DNA of 35,996 nt. Origin: a virus. The stretch covers positions 1 through 35,996 of IMG/VR virus record IMGVR_UViG_3300049739_000043, one strand, 5' to 3'. Below, piece by piece: positions 30,902 through 35,996 of the stretch. Within the stretch, counting starts at the first letter, position 1, and every line of letters starts with the position of its first letter. The notes beneath the pieces were generated by a model, which was given only the letters and a program-made list of their open reading frames with translations, ran no database searches and was not told where the DNA came from. The translations under genes and the position numbers were made by a program.

Positions 30902-31176
30902 AATTTAACTCCCATACTAACAGAGGTAACATAAGTATGATCATCAAGTGTTCCTTCCTGCAAACACTTAAGATGCCATCTTGTTATCTGAGTAACTCCA
31001 TCTTCAGTAGCACCAGTAATAAAGTTAGCACCATAAGGTTCTTTCAATACGCTGGTATAAAGACCAAAGCGAGTTGCTTTAACATAGAAGATATCATCAA
31101 TCCAAACCTGATCGTCAGGAATATTCTTTTCAATCGTAGGATTAGATCCTAGACTAGTTGCTAATGTAGATTTCAT
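30898..31176 (-). CDS. conserved phage protein between gp55 and gp47 (92 residues)
   Basis: The sequence is mixed alpha/beta: NIPDDQVWIDDIFYVKATRFGLYTSVLKE in the first half and a central GANFITGATEDGVTQITRWHLKCLQEG. I do not know the family. Phages of this type often carry a small gene here. It is coupled by ATGA to gp55 and by GTGA to gp47, so its synthesis is locked to both. No signal peptide, membrane segment or nuclease motif is visible. Confidence 0.72.
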   Translation of the reverse strand: MKSTLATSLGSNPTIEKNIPDDQVWIDDIFYVKATRFGLYTSVLKEPYGANFITGATEDGVTQITRWHLKCLQEGTLDDHTYVTSVSMGVKL

Positions 31177-31667
31177 CGATTCATTCTTGTTTCAATGTTT
31201 TCTTTAATGCTGCCCATATCTGAATAGGACATGTTCATTCCTGCCATGTCTCCTTCAAACTTCTCTGTATACATAACTTCCTGGTAACCAGACTTCTCAA
31301 GGATCTTACTCTTAATCTCCAATTGCTTCTTCTCCTTCTGTATGCGTCTCAGGAAGGCGTAGTAGATAATCTGGGTGAAGTATGCAAAAGGATTGGAACT
31401 CTTCTCTGGGTCGAAGTTATCGATGTATTGTAGGCAGTTCTCAATGCCATCACAGATCATGTCCTCACGGAACATGTAGTTGACAAAGTTTGGTTTGTAT
31501 GAAAGGTGTGTAGCGATCTTCAGGAAACACTCACCAATATAGTTAGTGACTCTTGGACGAGGTTTTCCTTGTTCCTTTGCACGATGAACCTTGCTACGAT
31601 ACTCCGTGATGGCAGCGAGGAACTCTTTGTTGTTTACGTAATATTCTTTGTTTTTGGTCCTTGCCAT
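31173..31667 (-). CDS. gp55: late-transcription sigma factor (T4 gp55-like)
   Basis: A 164-residue minimal sigma factor that directs host RNA polymerase to late promoters of the TATAAATA kind. Region-2-like core: GECFLKIATHLSYKPNFVNYMFREDMICDGIENCLQYIDNF (about 45-85), then NPFAYFTQIIYYAFLRRIQKEKKQ (about 92-115), the core-binding and -10-recognition helices. The N-terminus is basic. The protein explains the TATAAATA boxes in the window. It has its own consensus sigma-70 promoter, so host enzyme can make it before the switch to late transcription. The stop is coupled to the 92-residue gene. Confidence 0.93.
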   Translation of the reverse strand: MARTKNKEYYVNNKEFLAAITEYRSKVHRAKEQGKPRPRVTNYIGECFLKIATHLSYKPNFVNYMFREDMICDGIENCLQYIDNFDPEKSSNPFAYFTQIIYYAFLRRIQKEKKQLEIKSKILEKSGYQEVMYTEKFEGDMAGMNMSYSDMGSIKENIETRMNR

Positions 31668-31689
31668 ACGGCTGTTTGCTTCTCAGAAC

Positions 31690-31718
31690 ATTATAGTCGA
31701 TTATCAAGAACATGTCAA
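31690..31718 (-). promoter_or_regulatory. perfect sigma-70 promoter for gp55
   Basis: On the minus strand TTGACA (31713-31718) and TATAAT (31690-31695) are exactly 17 bases apart. Transcription would begin around 31683, leaving a very short leader before the gp55 ATG at 31667. The -35 is one arm of the palindrome at 31713-31727. Confidence 0.9.
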
Positions 31719-31727
31719 GGCTTGACA
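31713..31727. repeat. palindrome TGTCAAGGCTTGACA overlapping two -35 boxes
   Basis: Seven-base perfect arms (TGTCAAG and CTTGACA) around one centre base. The left arm is the -35 of the minus-strand gp55 promoter and the right arm reads TTGACA on the plus strand. It could be an operator for a dimeric repressor or a by-product of two head-to-head promoters. Confidence 0.6.
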
Positions 31728-31750
31728 GATCCTCAGAAACTTAGTAGAAT
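31722..31750 (+). promoter_or_regulatory. possible divergent promoter (TTGACA-17-TAGAAT)
   Basis: On the plus strand TTGACA (31722-31727) is followed after exactly 17 bases by TAGAAT (31745-31750), one base off consensus. It points away from gp55 into the 31782-32177 and uvsW genes, antisense to them. No plus-strand gene follows, so any product would be an antisense or small RNA. Confidence 0.45.
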
Positions 31751-31751
31751 A

Positions 31752-31778
31752 ACTCTGTAAGGGTTCAAGAGACAGAGT
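31752..31778. terminator. hairpin after the 131-residue gene
   Basis: ACTCTGT (31752-31758) pairs perfectly with ACAGAGT (31772-31778) around a 13-base loop, just past the stop at 31782. On the minus strand it is followed by TATTCTACTAAGTTTC, so the U-tract is poor. It may be a weak terminator ahead of the gp55 promoter. Confidence 0.4.
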
Positions 31779-31781
31779 ATC

Positions 31782-32177
31782 TTAGCTTCTTTTAAATAGA
31801 GATTCAAGATTCTTCTTGACTTCCTCTACTGATCCTATGTAACCATTGTTCTTTAACTTGTTTGGTTTCACATCACAATCTTCATTGAAGTTATCTTCAT
31901 CAAGATTACCTAGGTAGAAGTTTTTAATTTTATCATCTAGTTCTGTCATCGTGATGACTTGTTCCATACGAATAATAAACATCTCTTCGTATGTTGCTTT
32001 CATCCACTCCTTCAAAATAAAACCAGATACGTTCTTACCATGTTTTTTAGTGTGGTGATGTTCTACTAGTAATGGTTTCTCAATAAGGAGGGAGTCCTCT
32101 TCTTTAAGGTAAGATACCTTAGCAACGATCTCCTCTCCTGATCTTAATTTTATACTTGAATAGAATTCTTCTTCCAT
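31782..32177 (-). CDS. conserved protein, possibly Sm-like barrel (131 residues)
   Basis: The opening FYSSIKLRSGEEIVAKVSYLKEEDSLLIEKPLLVEHH (about 4-40) is a regular series of strands and turns like an Sm/LSm or related small barrel. It recalls the start of the 150-residue protein at 18029-18481. The rest contains a helical stretch and a very acidic C-terminal part (LDEDNFNEDCDVK). Function is not known to me. It begins 1 base after the uvsW stop, so is probably translated with it, and a hairpin follows its stop. Confidence 0.72.
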   Translation of the reverse strand: MEEEFYSSIKLRSGEEIVAKVSYLKEEDSLLIEKPLLVEHHHTKKHGKNVSGFILKEWMKATYEEMFIIRMEQVITMTELDDKIKNFYLGNLDEDNFNEDCDVKPNKLKNNGYIGSVEEVKKNLESLFKRS

Positions 32178-32178
32178 A

Positions 32179-33651
32179 TTATTTTCTTAGATCTATTTTT
32201 ACTTTTTCATATTTAAAATTCTCTTCTTGATAGATCTTCACTCGTTCGTATAGATGTCTTAAAGTGTAATTAGATCTTGTTTCGTTAGAGATGTCATCAG
32301 CAATATCATAAAGTGTTGCGATGTCTTTACCTTCTCCCTTCCTCAGGACTCTACCAATTGACTGTAGGTTACGAACTCTTGACTTGGAAGGTGATGCGAA
32401 AATAATATTGTGTAATCGTTTGATGTTAATACCAGTAGAGAAAGTTCCATAAGAAGCAATAATAATTGCATTGCTTTCCTTCTCAGCAATTTCTCGAACT
32501 TCTTCTCTGGAATCTACATCAACTGAACCATGGACGAAGAATACTTTTCTATCGTCCTCTACCACATTATTTATCATTTCATAAAGTGGTTCACCATGCT
32601 TCTCGACATAGTTGAATAGAACCAATGTATTGCCATCTAAATCTTTAACTAGATTCTTGATGAGGTTGTTTCTTTTTTGACATGTAACAAGATACTCCAT
32701 CTCTGAATGGTAGTCTTCAAAGAATTGATACTCATGCTTACACATAAGAATTTTAATCCTAAAGTTAGACAGGTATCCTTGCTTGATTAGATCATCAGTT
32801 CTAGTAACTTTCTCACACTTACCAAACAATCCTTCCAGCACCCACTTGTGTGTCTTACTCCCATCAAGGGTGCCAGTAAATCCAAAACGATACTTGGCAT
32901 TGTGTAACTTAGTCATGATGCCTGTCAGACTCTTTGACTTAAATAGATGTGCTTCATCACCGATAACACAGTCAATGTCATCGAAGTATCTTTTGGGAAA
33001 TTTATAGATTGATTGCCAGGTTGAGATGATAACTGGTTTATCAGTATTCTTATCTTTGCCTGAATAAATGGTGTGACAATTGTCTTCTGCATTCCATCCA
33101 TAGTCTTTGAAATCTTTTAGCATCTGTTGAACAAGAGAAGTGGTAGGAACCACAATCAAAATCTTCTTCCTTGTTGCAGCATAATATCTAACAATACTAT
33201 AGATCATTAATGACTTACCAGATCCTGTTGGAGATAAGAACAAACCACGGTTGTCTTTAAGTGCGCGATGAACAGTATTATATTGATAGGTGCGTGGAGT
33301 GATACCAGATCTGGTAATCTTATCCATAAACACTTTAACGCCTCCAGGAGACACGAAGTCGTTCCTATCCTCTACGTGCCCATACCATTCGTTATCCTCG
33401 TAGGAGACGCTGTAGCGCCTCTCTGCTGCCCACTCATGTAGATGTGATAGGAGACCCCCATACAGTTCTCCTGTGCCAGGAGAGTATAGTCTGATCATCC
33501 CATCCCAATACTTAAATCTAGGTTGCCTCTTTAGAAACTTTGCCTCTGGCAATTCAAAAGAAAAGTAATCAGATAGTTCGTGATGAATGTGAGGTTCTGA
33601 TTGGAGAGTCAGATATACCTCATTCTTTTTCTTTACAACAATGTCAGACAT
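32179..33651 (-). CDS. uvsW: UvsW-type SF2 helicase
   Basis: A 490-residue RNA/DNA helicase of superfamily 2 that in T4 reverses forks, moves branches and unwinds R-loops, switching off origin replication late. The N-terminal about 100 residues form the small UvsW-specific domain. Motor motifs: Q-x-x-T region PRTYQYNTV (119-127), Walker A SPTGSGKS (140-147), CVIGDEAHLF (DEAH, about 229-238), GFTGT (about 255), and the C-terminal GRVLRKGEGKD (about 440-450). Length matches T4 UvsW closely. The start makes a TAATG overlap with uvsY. Confidence 0.95.
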   Translation of the reverse strand: MSDIVVKKKNEVYLTLQSEPHIHHELSDYFSFELPEAKFLKRQPRFKYWDGMIRLYSPGTGELYGGLLSHLHEWAAERRYSVSYEDNEWYGHVEDRNDFVSPGGVKVFMDKITRSGITPRTYQYNTVHRALKDNRGLFLSPTGSGKSLMIYSIVRYYAATRKKILIVVPTTSLVQQMLKDFKDYGWNAEDNCHTIYSGKDKNTDKPVIISTWQSIYKFPKRYFDDIDCVIGDEAHLFKSKSLTGIMTKLHNAKYRFGFTGTLDGSKTHKWVLEGLFGKCEKVTRTDDLIKQGYLSNFRIKILMCKHEYQFFEDYHSEMEYLVTCQKRNNLIKNLVKDLDGNTLVLFNYVEKHGEPLYEMINNVVEDDRKVFFVHGSVDVDSREEVREIAEKESNAIIIASYGTFSTGINIKRLHNIIFASPSKSRVRNLQSIGRVLRKGEGKDIATLYDIADDISNETRSNYTLRHLYERVKIYQEENFKYEKVKIDLRK

Positions 33652-34124
33652 TAGTTTCCATTAATAAATCTTTCCCATTCAATCGCATTCTTCACATGAT
33701 AATTTCTTTGGGAAATCATTCTCAAAACGTTATCAAGATAATACAGTATTTGATCAATGAACTTGATCTTTGCTTCTATGTTAATTAGATCTTCATCTGA
33801 TTCCAGATAGACCTTCATTTTTTCTGATGTTTTAATACTGTTACCAAAAGGTTTTTCTGCGTAGATGCGAGCGTCTGCTTCTCCCCCATAATACTCTCGC
33901 TTCTCGCGCAGTAACTTTCTTGCCTCAAACTCTAGAGACGTTTTGATTTGTGAAAGATCCGTGTAATGGTTTAAGTATTTATTGTGTTGGAAAGGGATCT
34001 CCATTGAGATCTGTCCAAGATCAGCAGTGTATTGTTTGTTCTTAAATTCGTGTTCTACGTGACTGTCACTTGCCCATTCGTTTTTGATTTTTTCAAAGCG
34101 TTGATGTAGTTTATCAAAATTCAT
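33651..34124 (-). CDS. uvsY: recombination mediator UvsY
   Basis: A 157-residue protein that loads UvsX on single-stranded DNA covered by gp32. It is all-helical with the pattern LNHYTDLSQIKTSLEFEARKLLREKREYYGGEAD (about 50-84), YAEKPFGNSIKTSEKMKVYLESDEDLI (about 88-115), and LDNVLRMISQRNYHVKNAIEWERFINGN at the end. T4 UvsY shares the ...R-x-x-YY-x-G, ...SEMKTVLSAD and the ...R-x-F-x-I-K... C-terminus. It is slightly longer than T4 UvsY (137). Adjacent uvsW and coupled overlaps support the call. Confidence 0.92.
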   Translation of the reverse strand: MNFDKLHQRFEKIKNEWASDSHVEHEFKNKQYTADLGQISMEIPFQHNKYLNHYTDLSQIKTSLEFEARKLLREKREYYGGEADARIYAEKPFGNSIKTSEKMKVYLESDEDLINIEAKIKFIDQILYYLDNVLRMISQRNYHVKNAIEWERFINGN

Positions 34125-34627
34125 TTAAAACTTCTGTCTCGTATCGTGTAATTAGTATACTTAAATGTAACCTGTGCTGTAAAGTATTCCTGCTCAGTTC
34201 GTGTAGCATCAAAAGTTAGACCTGTCAAACTGATTGGAAATAATCTCTCGAAATCAATAATGTGATTGATGTTGAAAGAAGAAGTGGTGATATGAAGTTG
34301 AGCACTAGAGAACTGAATCTCATCAGGAGAGTGTTCTTCAGAACCACCATTCTTCCTGATCCAATCATGGACACTCTTGTAGTTTACAAGATCCTCATCC
34401 ACGATGAACTGTAGTGTAAGATCACCATACGTTACTCCACCACCAGGAGTGACAGCAAAGTTTCTAAAGCGTGTGGGAACTTCTGTGAACGGCATGTTGA
34501 TCTCAGGGATGCCTGCATTTTGACAGAAAAAATCTACCCCCTCAAAGAGTTCCAATTTGAGTTGGAATCCTAAAGGAGATAGATAATTTCTATTCGTAGG
34601 TTGTTCTTTATACCAATTAGCAGGCAT
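34121..34627 (-). CDS. tail-tube-fold virion protein (gp19/gp54-like)
   Basis: A 168-residue beta-rich protein. The pattern LGFQLKLELFEGVDFFCQNAGIPEINMPFTEVPTRFRNFAVTPGGGVTYGDLTLQFIVDEDLVNYKSVHDWI closely parallels T4 tail tube gp19 (F-Q-V-E-I ... F-x-C-x-A-x-x-L-P ... D-x-W-x-V-x-V-x-x-D ... W). The C-terminal part (LTGLTFDATRTEQEYFTAQVTFKYTNY) has the same strand order as the tube fold. It could be a tube, tube-initiator or completion protein; the T4 counterpart is not settled. It is followed by uvsY through ATGA. A short leader separates it from the 73-residue gene. Confidence 0.75.
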   Translation of the reverse strand: MPANWYKEQPTNRNYLSPLGFQLKLELFEGVDFFCQNAGIPEINMPFTEVPTRFRNFAVTPGGGVTYGDLTLQFIVDEDLVNYKSVHDWIRKNGGSEEHSPDEIQFSSAQLHITTSSFNINHIIDFERLFPISLTGLTFDATRTEQEYFTAQVTFKYTNYTIRDRSFK

Positions 34628-34651
34628 CTTATGTCAGCATCCCAAGCACTA

Positions 34652-34873
34652 CTATTTAGTGTAGTATGCCTTATAGTATGCTACGAGACCATCTGTTCTT
34701 GCGTTGCCTGCAGACACCCAGTCATGGATGCACTCGTAGATGCTCTGGTTAGAATATCTGGGAGATCCATCAGAACAAATTTCTGATCCAAATTTTTTGA
34801 GTAGAATATTTAGTCCTTGGGTTCTTACATCCATGCGATCATCACTGTAACGCCAATCATCAATCATCTTCAT
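34652..34873 (-). CDS. small conserved protein (73 residues)
   Basis: The protein starts MKMIDDWRYSDDRMDVRTQGLNILLKKFGSEICSDGSPRYSNQSIYECIHDWVSAG and ends AYYKAYYTK. It is soluble, with helices and conserved Trp/Tyr/Cys. No family is known to me. The ATG could be at 34873 or 34867. It overlaps the preceding 42-residue gene by 14 bases and comes 24 bases before the tail protein ATG, so the small genes form a cluster ahead of it. Confidence 0.7.
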   Translation of the reverse strand: MKMIDDWRYSDDRMDVRTQGLNILLKKFGSEICSDGSPRYSNQSIYECIHDWVSAGNARTDGLVAYYKAYYTK

Positions 34874-34988
34874 AAAGGGGGCAAGGTTCTTCCATTAACA
34901 CATCGGTCTTTACTTTATTGATGCGTTCTTTTAATATTTCTTGATCTTCATCATCAAGTAAGTCATCAATAAAATCTAAATCTTTCAT
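34860..34988 (-). CDS. tiny acidic protein, 42 residues
   Basis: The frame starts at ATG 34988 and encodes MKDLDFIDDLLDDEDQEIL, a highly acidic helix, then KERINKVKTDVLMEEPCPLYEDD. The start makes ATGA with the 54-residue gene and the stop overlaps the start of the 73-residue gene, the typical pattern of real genes here. The acidic helix could bind another protein or mimic DNA; no function is known. Codon use looks like the neighbours. Confidence 0.65.
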   Translation of the reverse strand: MKDLDFIDDLLDDEDQEILKERINKVKTDVLMEEPCPLYEDD

Positions 34989-35149
34989 TGTCTATATTCT
35001 TGTAAAATATCAAGGACTTTATTATAGGCGAAATGAGCACCATCTGTCCATTGTCCAGTCTTGGAAACTTCATGCTCTTCATAAAGTTCTGTCTTCAATT
35101 TATATAGTCTTGCCAAAATATCAGTTTTGAGCATAGTGCTTCTAGGCAT
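34985..35149 (-). CDS. tiny protein after the capsid gene, 54 residues
   Basis: ATG at 35149 opens a 54-residue frame ending at a TGA that overlaps the next ATG. The sequence is MPRSTMLKTDILARLYKLKTELYEEHEVSK, then a segment TGQWTDGAHFAYNKVLDILQEYRQ. It is basic-acidic helical with two Tyr-containing helices and a short turn. No family is known to me. It is the first gene after the gp23 terminator and lies 22 bases past an ATTAAATA late-like box. Confidence 0.65.
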   Translation of the reverse strand: MPRSTMLKTDILARLYKLKTELYEEHEVSKTGQWTDGAHFAYNKVLDILQEYRQ

Positions 35150-35170
35150 GGTTCATCTTCATGATACACC

Positions 35171-35178
35171 TATTTAAT
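35171..35178 (-). promoter_or_regulatory. late-promoter-like ATTAAATA box after gp23
   Basis: The minus strand reads TTATTAAATAGGTG directly after the terminator U-tract and 22 bases before the ATG at 35149. It matches TATAAATA except at two bases and is the same variant as at 19014. Confidence 0.4.
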
Positions 35179-35206
35179 AAAAAAGGGACCCCTGTGAGAG
35201 GTCCCT
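35179..35206 (-). terminator. intrinsic terminator after gp23
   Basis: On the minus strand AGGGACC pairs with GGTCCCT (35200-35206 with 35184-35190, seven pairs) around a 9-base loop, followed by six T. It lies 24 bases after the gp23 stop, as expected for a very highly expressed gene. Confidence 0.92.
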
Positions 35207-35230
35207 GACAATACAGATTGTATCTGTAGA

Positions 35231-35996
35231 TCACATAAGGTTCGTAACTTGAACTCTTCTGTAATACATGTTGGTGTTCGCCGTGAGGGTCTCGCCATCG
35301 GGGGTGCCGTTGTATGCACCGTTGGTGGTGACGAAAGGATTGCTGACCATGCCGTAACGAGTCTTGAAACCAATTTTTGGTTGGAAGTTGTTAGGATCGA
35401 TCGAGCGAACCATCTGGAGGGGAACGTAAGGACAGTAGAACAGTCCAGCGTCATAAGGGGAGGTGCCCTTGTAACCTACGACATAGTAGTGCTTGTCGCT
35501 GAGGTTAGCAGCATAAGGATCAACATAGACCTTGATGCGACCGTTGATGGTTCCAACTGCCAGGTTGCCAGTGTCATCGACAGTGCCGATTGCAGGACCG
35601 CCAGCGCCAGTTAGACCGCTGCTGTAGTCAAGAACGCCTGCCATTGCCAAAGCACTTGCAACGTCTGCAGAACAGATGAGGAAGTTGCCTTTGCCACGAC
35701 GAGTGTCTTGTGCAATTGCGTTACAATCGCGCTCAATTTGGAACAGAAGTCCTTTGAACTTCTCAACGGACCAACGACCATTGCTGTCAACGTCGAGGTC
35801 AAAGATACCAGCGTTAGCAACGTTGTTTGCAGCACCAGGCTTAGCAACGCTGTATACGCGACGGACGACTTCGCGGTTGATTTCTGCAAGGACTTCGCTA
35901 GACAAGATGTTAGCAAGTTCCTGCTCAGCATCAAGACCATGAATTGCCTTAAGGTCTTGTGCCAGTTCCAAGGTGTATTCTGCTTTGAGTGCTCTG
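35231..35996 (-). CDS. gp23: major capsid protein gp23, C-terminal part (partial)
   Basis: The frame is open to the window end and covers about 255 residues of the T4-type major capsid protein (HK97 fold). Recognisable parts are ALKAEYTLELAQDLKAIHGLDAEQELANILSSEVLAEINREVV near the left edge of the visible part, FDLDVDSNGRWSVEKFKGLLFQIERDCNAIAQDTRRGKGN, DVASALAMAGVLDYS, the stretch VYVDPYAANLSDKHYYVVGYKGTSPYDAG, and FYCPYVPLQM. It ends MYYRRVQVTNLM, like T4 gp23. The N-terminal half, including the gp21 cleavage site, is outside the window. A TTG near 35971 is internal, not a start. Confidence 0.97.
   Translation of the reverse strand, partial: RALKAEYTLELAQDLKAIHGLDAEQELANILSSEVLAEINREVVRRVYSVAKPGAANNVANAGIFDLDVDSNGRWSVEKFKGLLFQIERDCNAIAQDTRRGKGNFLICSADVASALAMAGVLDYSSGLTGAGGPAIGTVDDTGNLAVGTINGRIKVYVDPYAANLSDKHYYVVGYKGTSPYDAGLFYCPYVPLQMVRSIDPNNFQPKIGFKTRYGMVSNPFVTTNGAYNGTPDGETLTANTNMYYRRVQVTNLM

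Noticed and set aside
1-35996. tRNA genes, CRISPR arrays, insertion sequences, integrase or attachment sites
   Set aside because: I scanned the intergenic gaps, all short, and saw no cloverleaf, repeated spacer array, transposase or integrase motif.

Overview
The window is a stretch of a T4-like (Tevenvirinae-type) myovirus genome, and the gene set points to a marine cyanophage infecting Synechococcus or Prochlorococcus. All recognised genes (about 53) lie on the minus strand, so transcription runs from high to low coordinates. Most genes touch their neighbours through ATGA, GTGA or TAATG stop/start overlaps. Core T4 genes recognisable from protein sequence are gp23 (partial), uvsY, uvsW, gp55, gp47, gp46, gp45, gp44, gp62, regA, gp43, uvsX, gp41, gp61, nrdA and nrdB. 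The cyanophage assignment rests on the added hsp20, mazG, a CobS-like AAA+ ATPase, a CobT-like VWA/metalloprotease protein, a DUF3110-like protein and many small conserved phage proteins. No database search was possible; names come from motif and sequence recognition.

Layout in transcription order. (1) 35996-31782: the C-terminal part of the major capsid protein, a terminator, a late-promoter-like box, three tiny genes, a tail-tube-like virion protein, uvsY, uvsW and a small conserved gene. (2) 31781-27834: a consensus sigma-70 promoter, the late sigma factor gp55, then gp47 and gp46 (Mre11/Rad50-type nuclease) with a DUF3110-like gene between them, ending in a UUCG terminator. (3) 27830-25103: the CobT-like gene, a second perfect sigma-70 promoter, a small unknown gene and a terminator. 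(4) 25108-19034: the CobS-like gene followed by the clamp and clamp-loader block (gp45, gp44, gp62), with dam, several small genes and regA, closed by a terminator. (5) 18957-12254: hsp20, two small genes, DNA polymerase, UvsX, gp41 helicase, MazG and a 65-residue protein, ending in a terminator/attenuator hairpin. (6) 12252-8728: a four-gene module of poorly understood enzymes (PD-(D/E)XK-like, ligase-like, HIGH-type nucleotidyltransferase, small KOW-like protein). (7) 8791-1: probable late or virion genes with T4-type late boxes, interleaved with primase, nrdA, nrdB and a nuclease.

Replication, recombination and nucleotide supply genes (gp43/44/45/62/41/61, uvsX/Y/W, gp46/47, nrdAB, mazG) make up most of the window. 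gp55 would redirect host RNA polymerase to the TATAAATA-type boxes seen in front of the virion genes. The most notable signals are: a complete dnaX-style -1 frameshift cassette at the end of the 301-residue gene (7848-7870); a hairpin that is both an intrinsic terminator and a mask for the next gene's ribosome binding site (12255-12289); a perfect palindrome shared by two back-to-back consensus promoters upstream of gp55 (31690-31750); and terminator U-tracts that run straight into -10 boxes.
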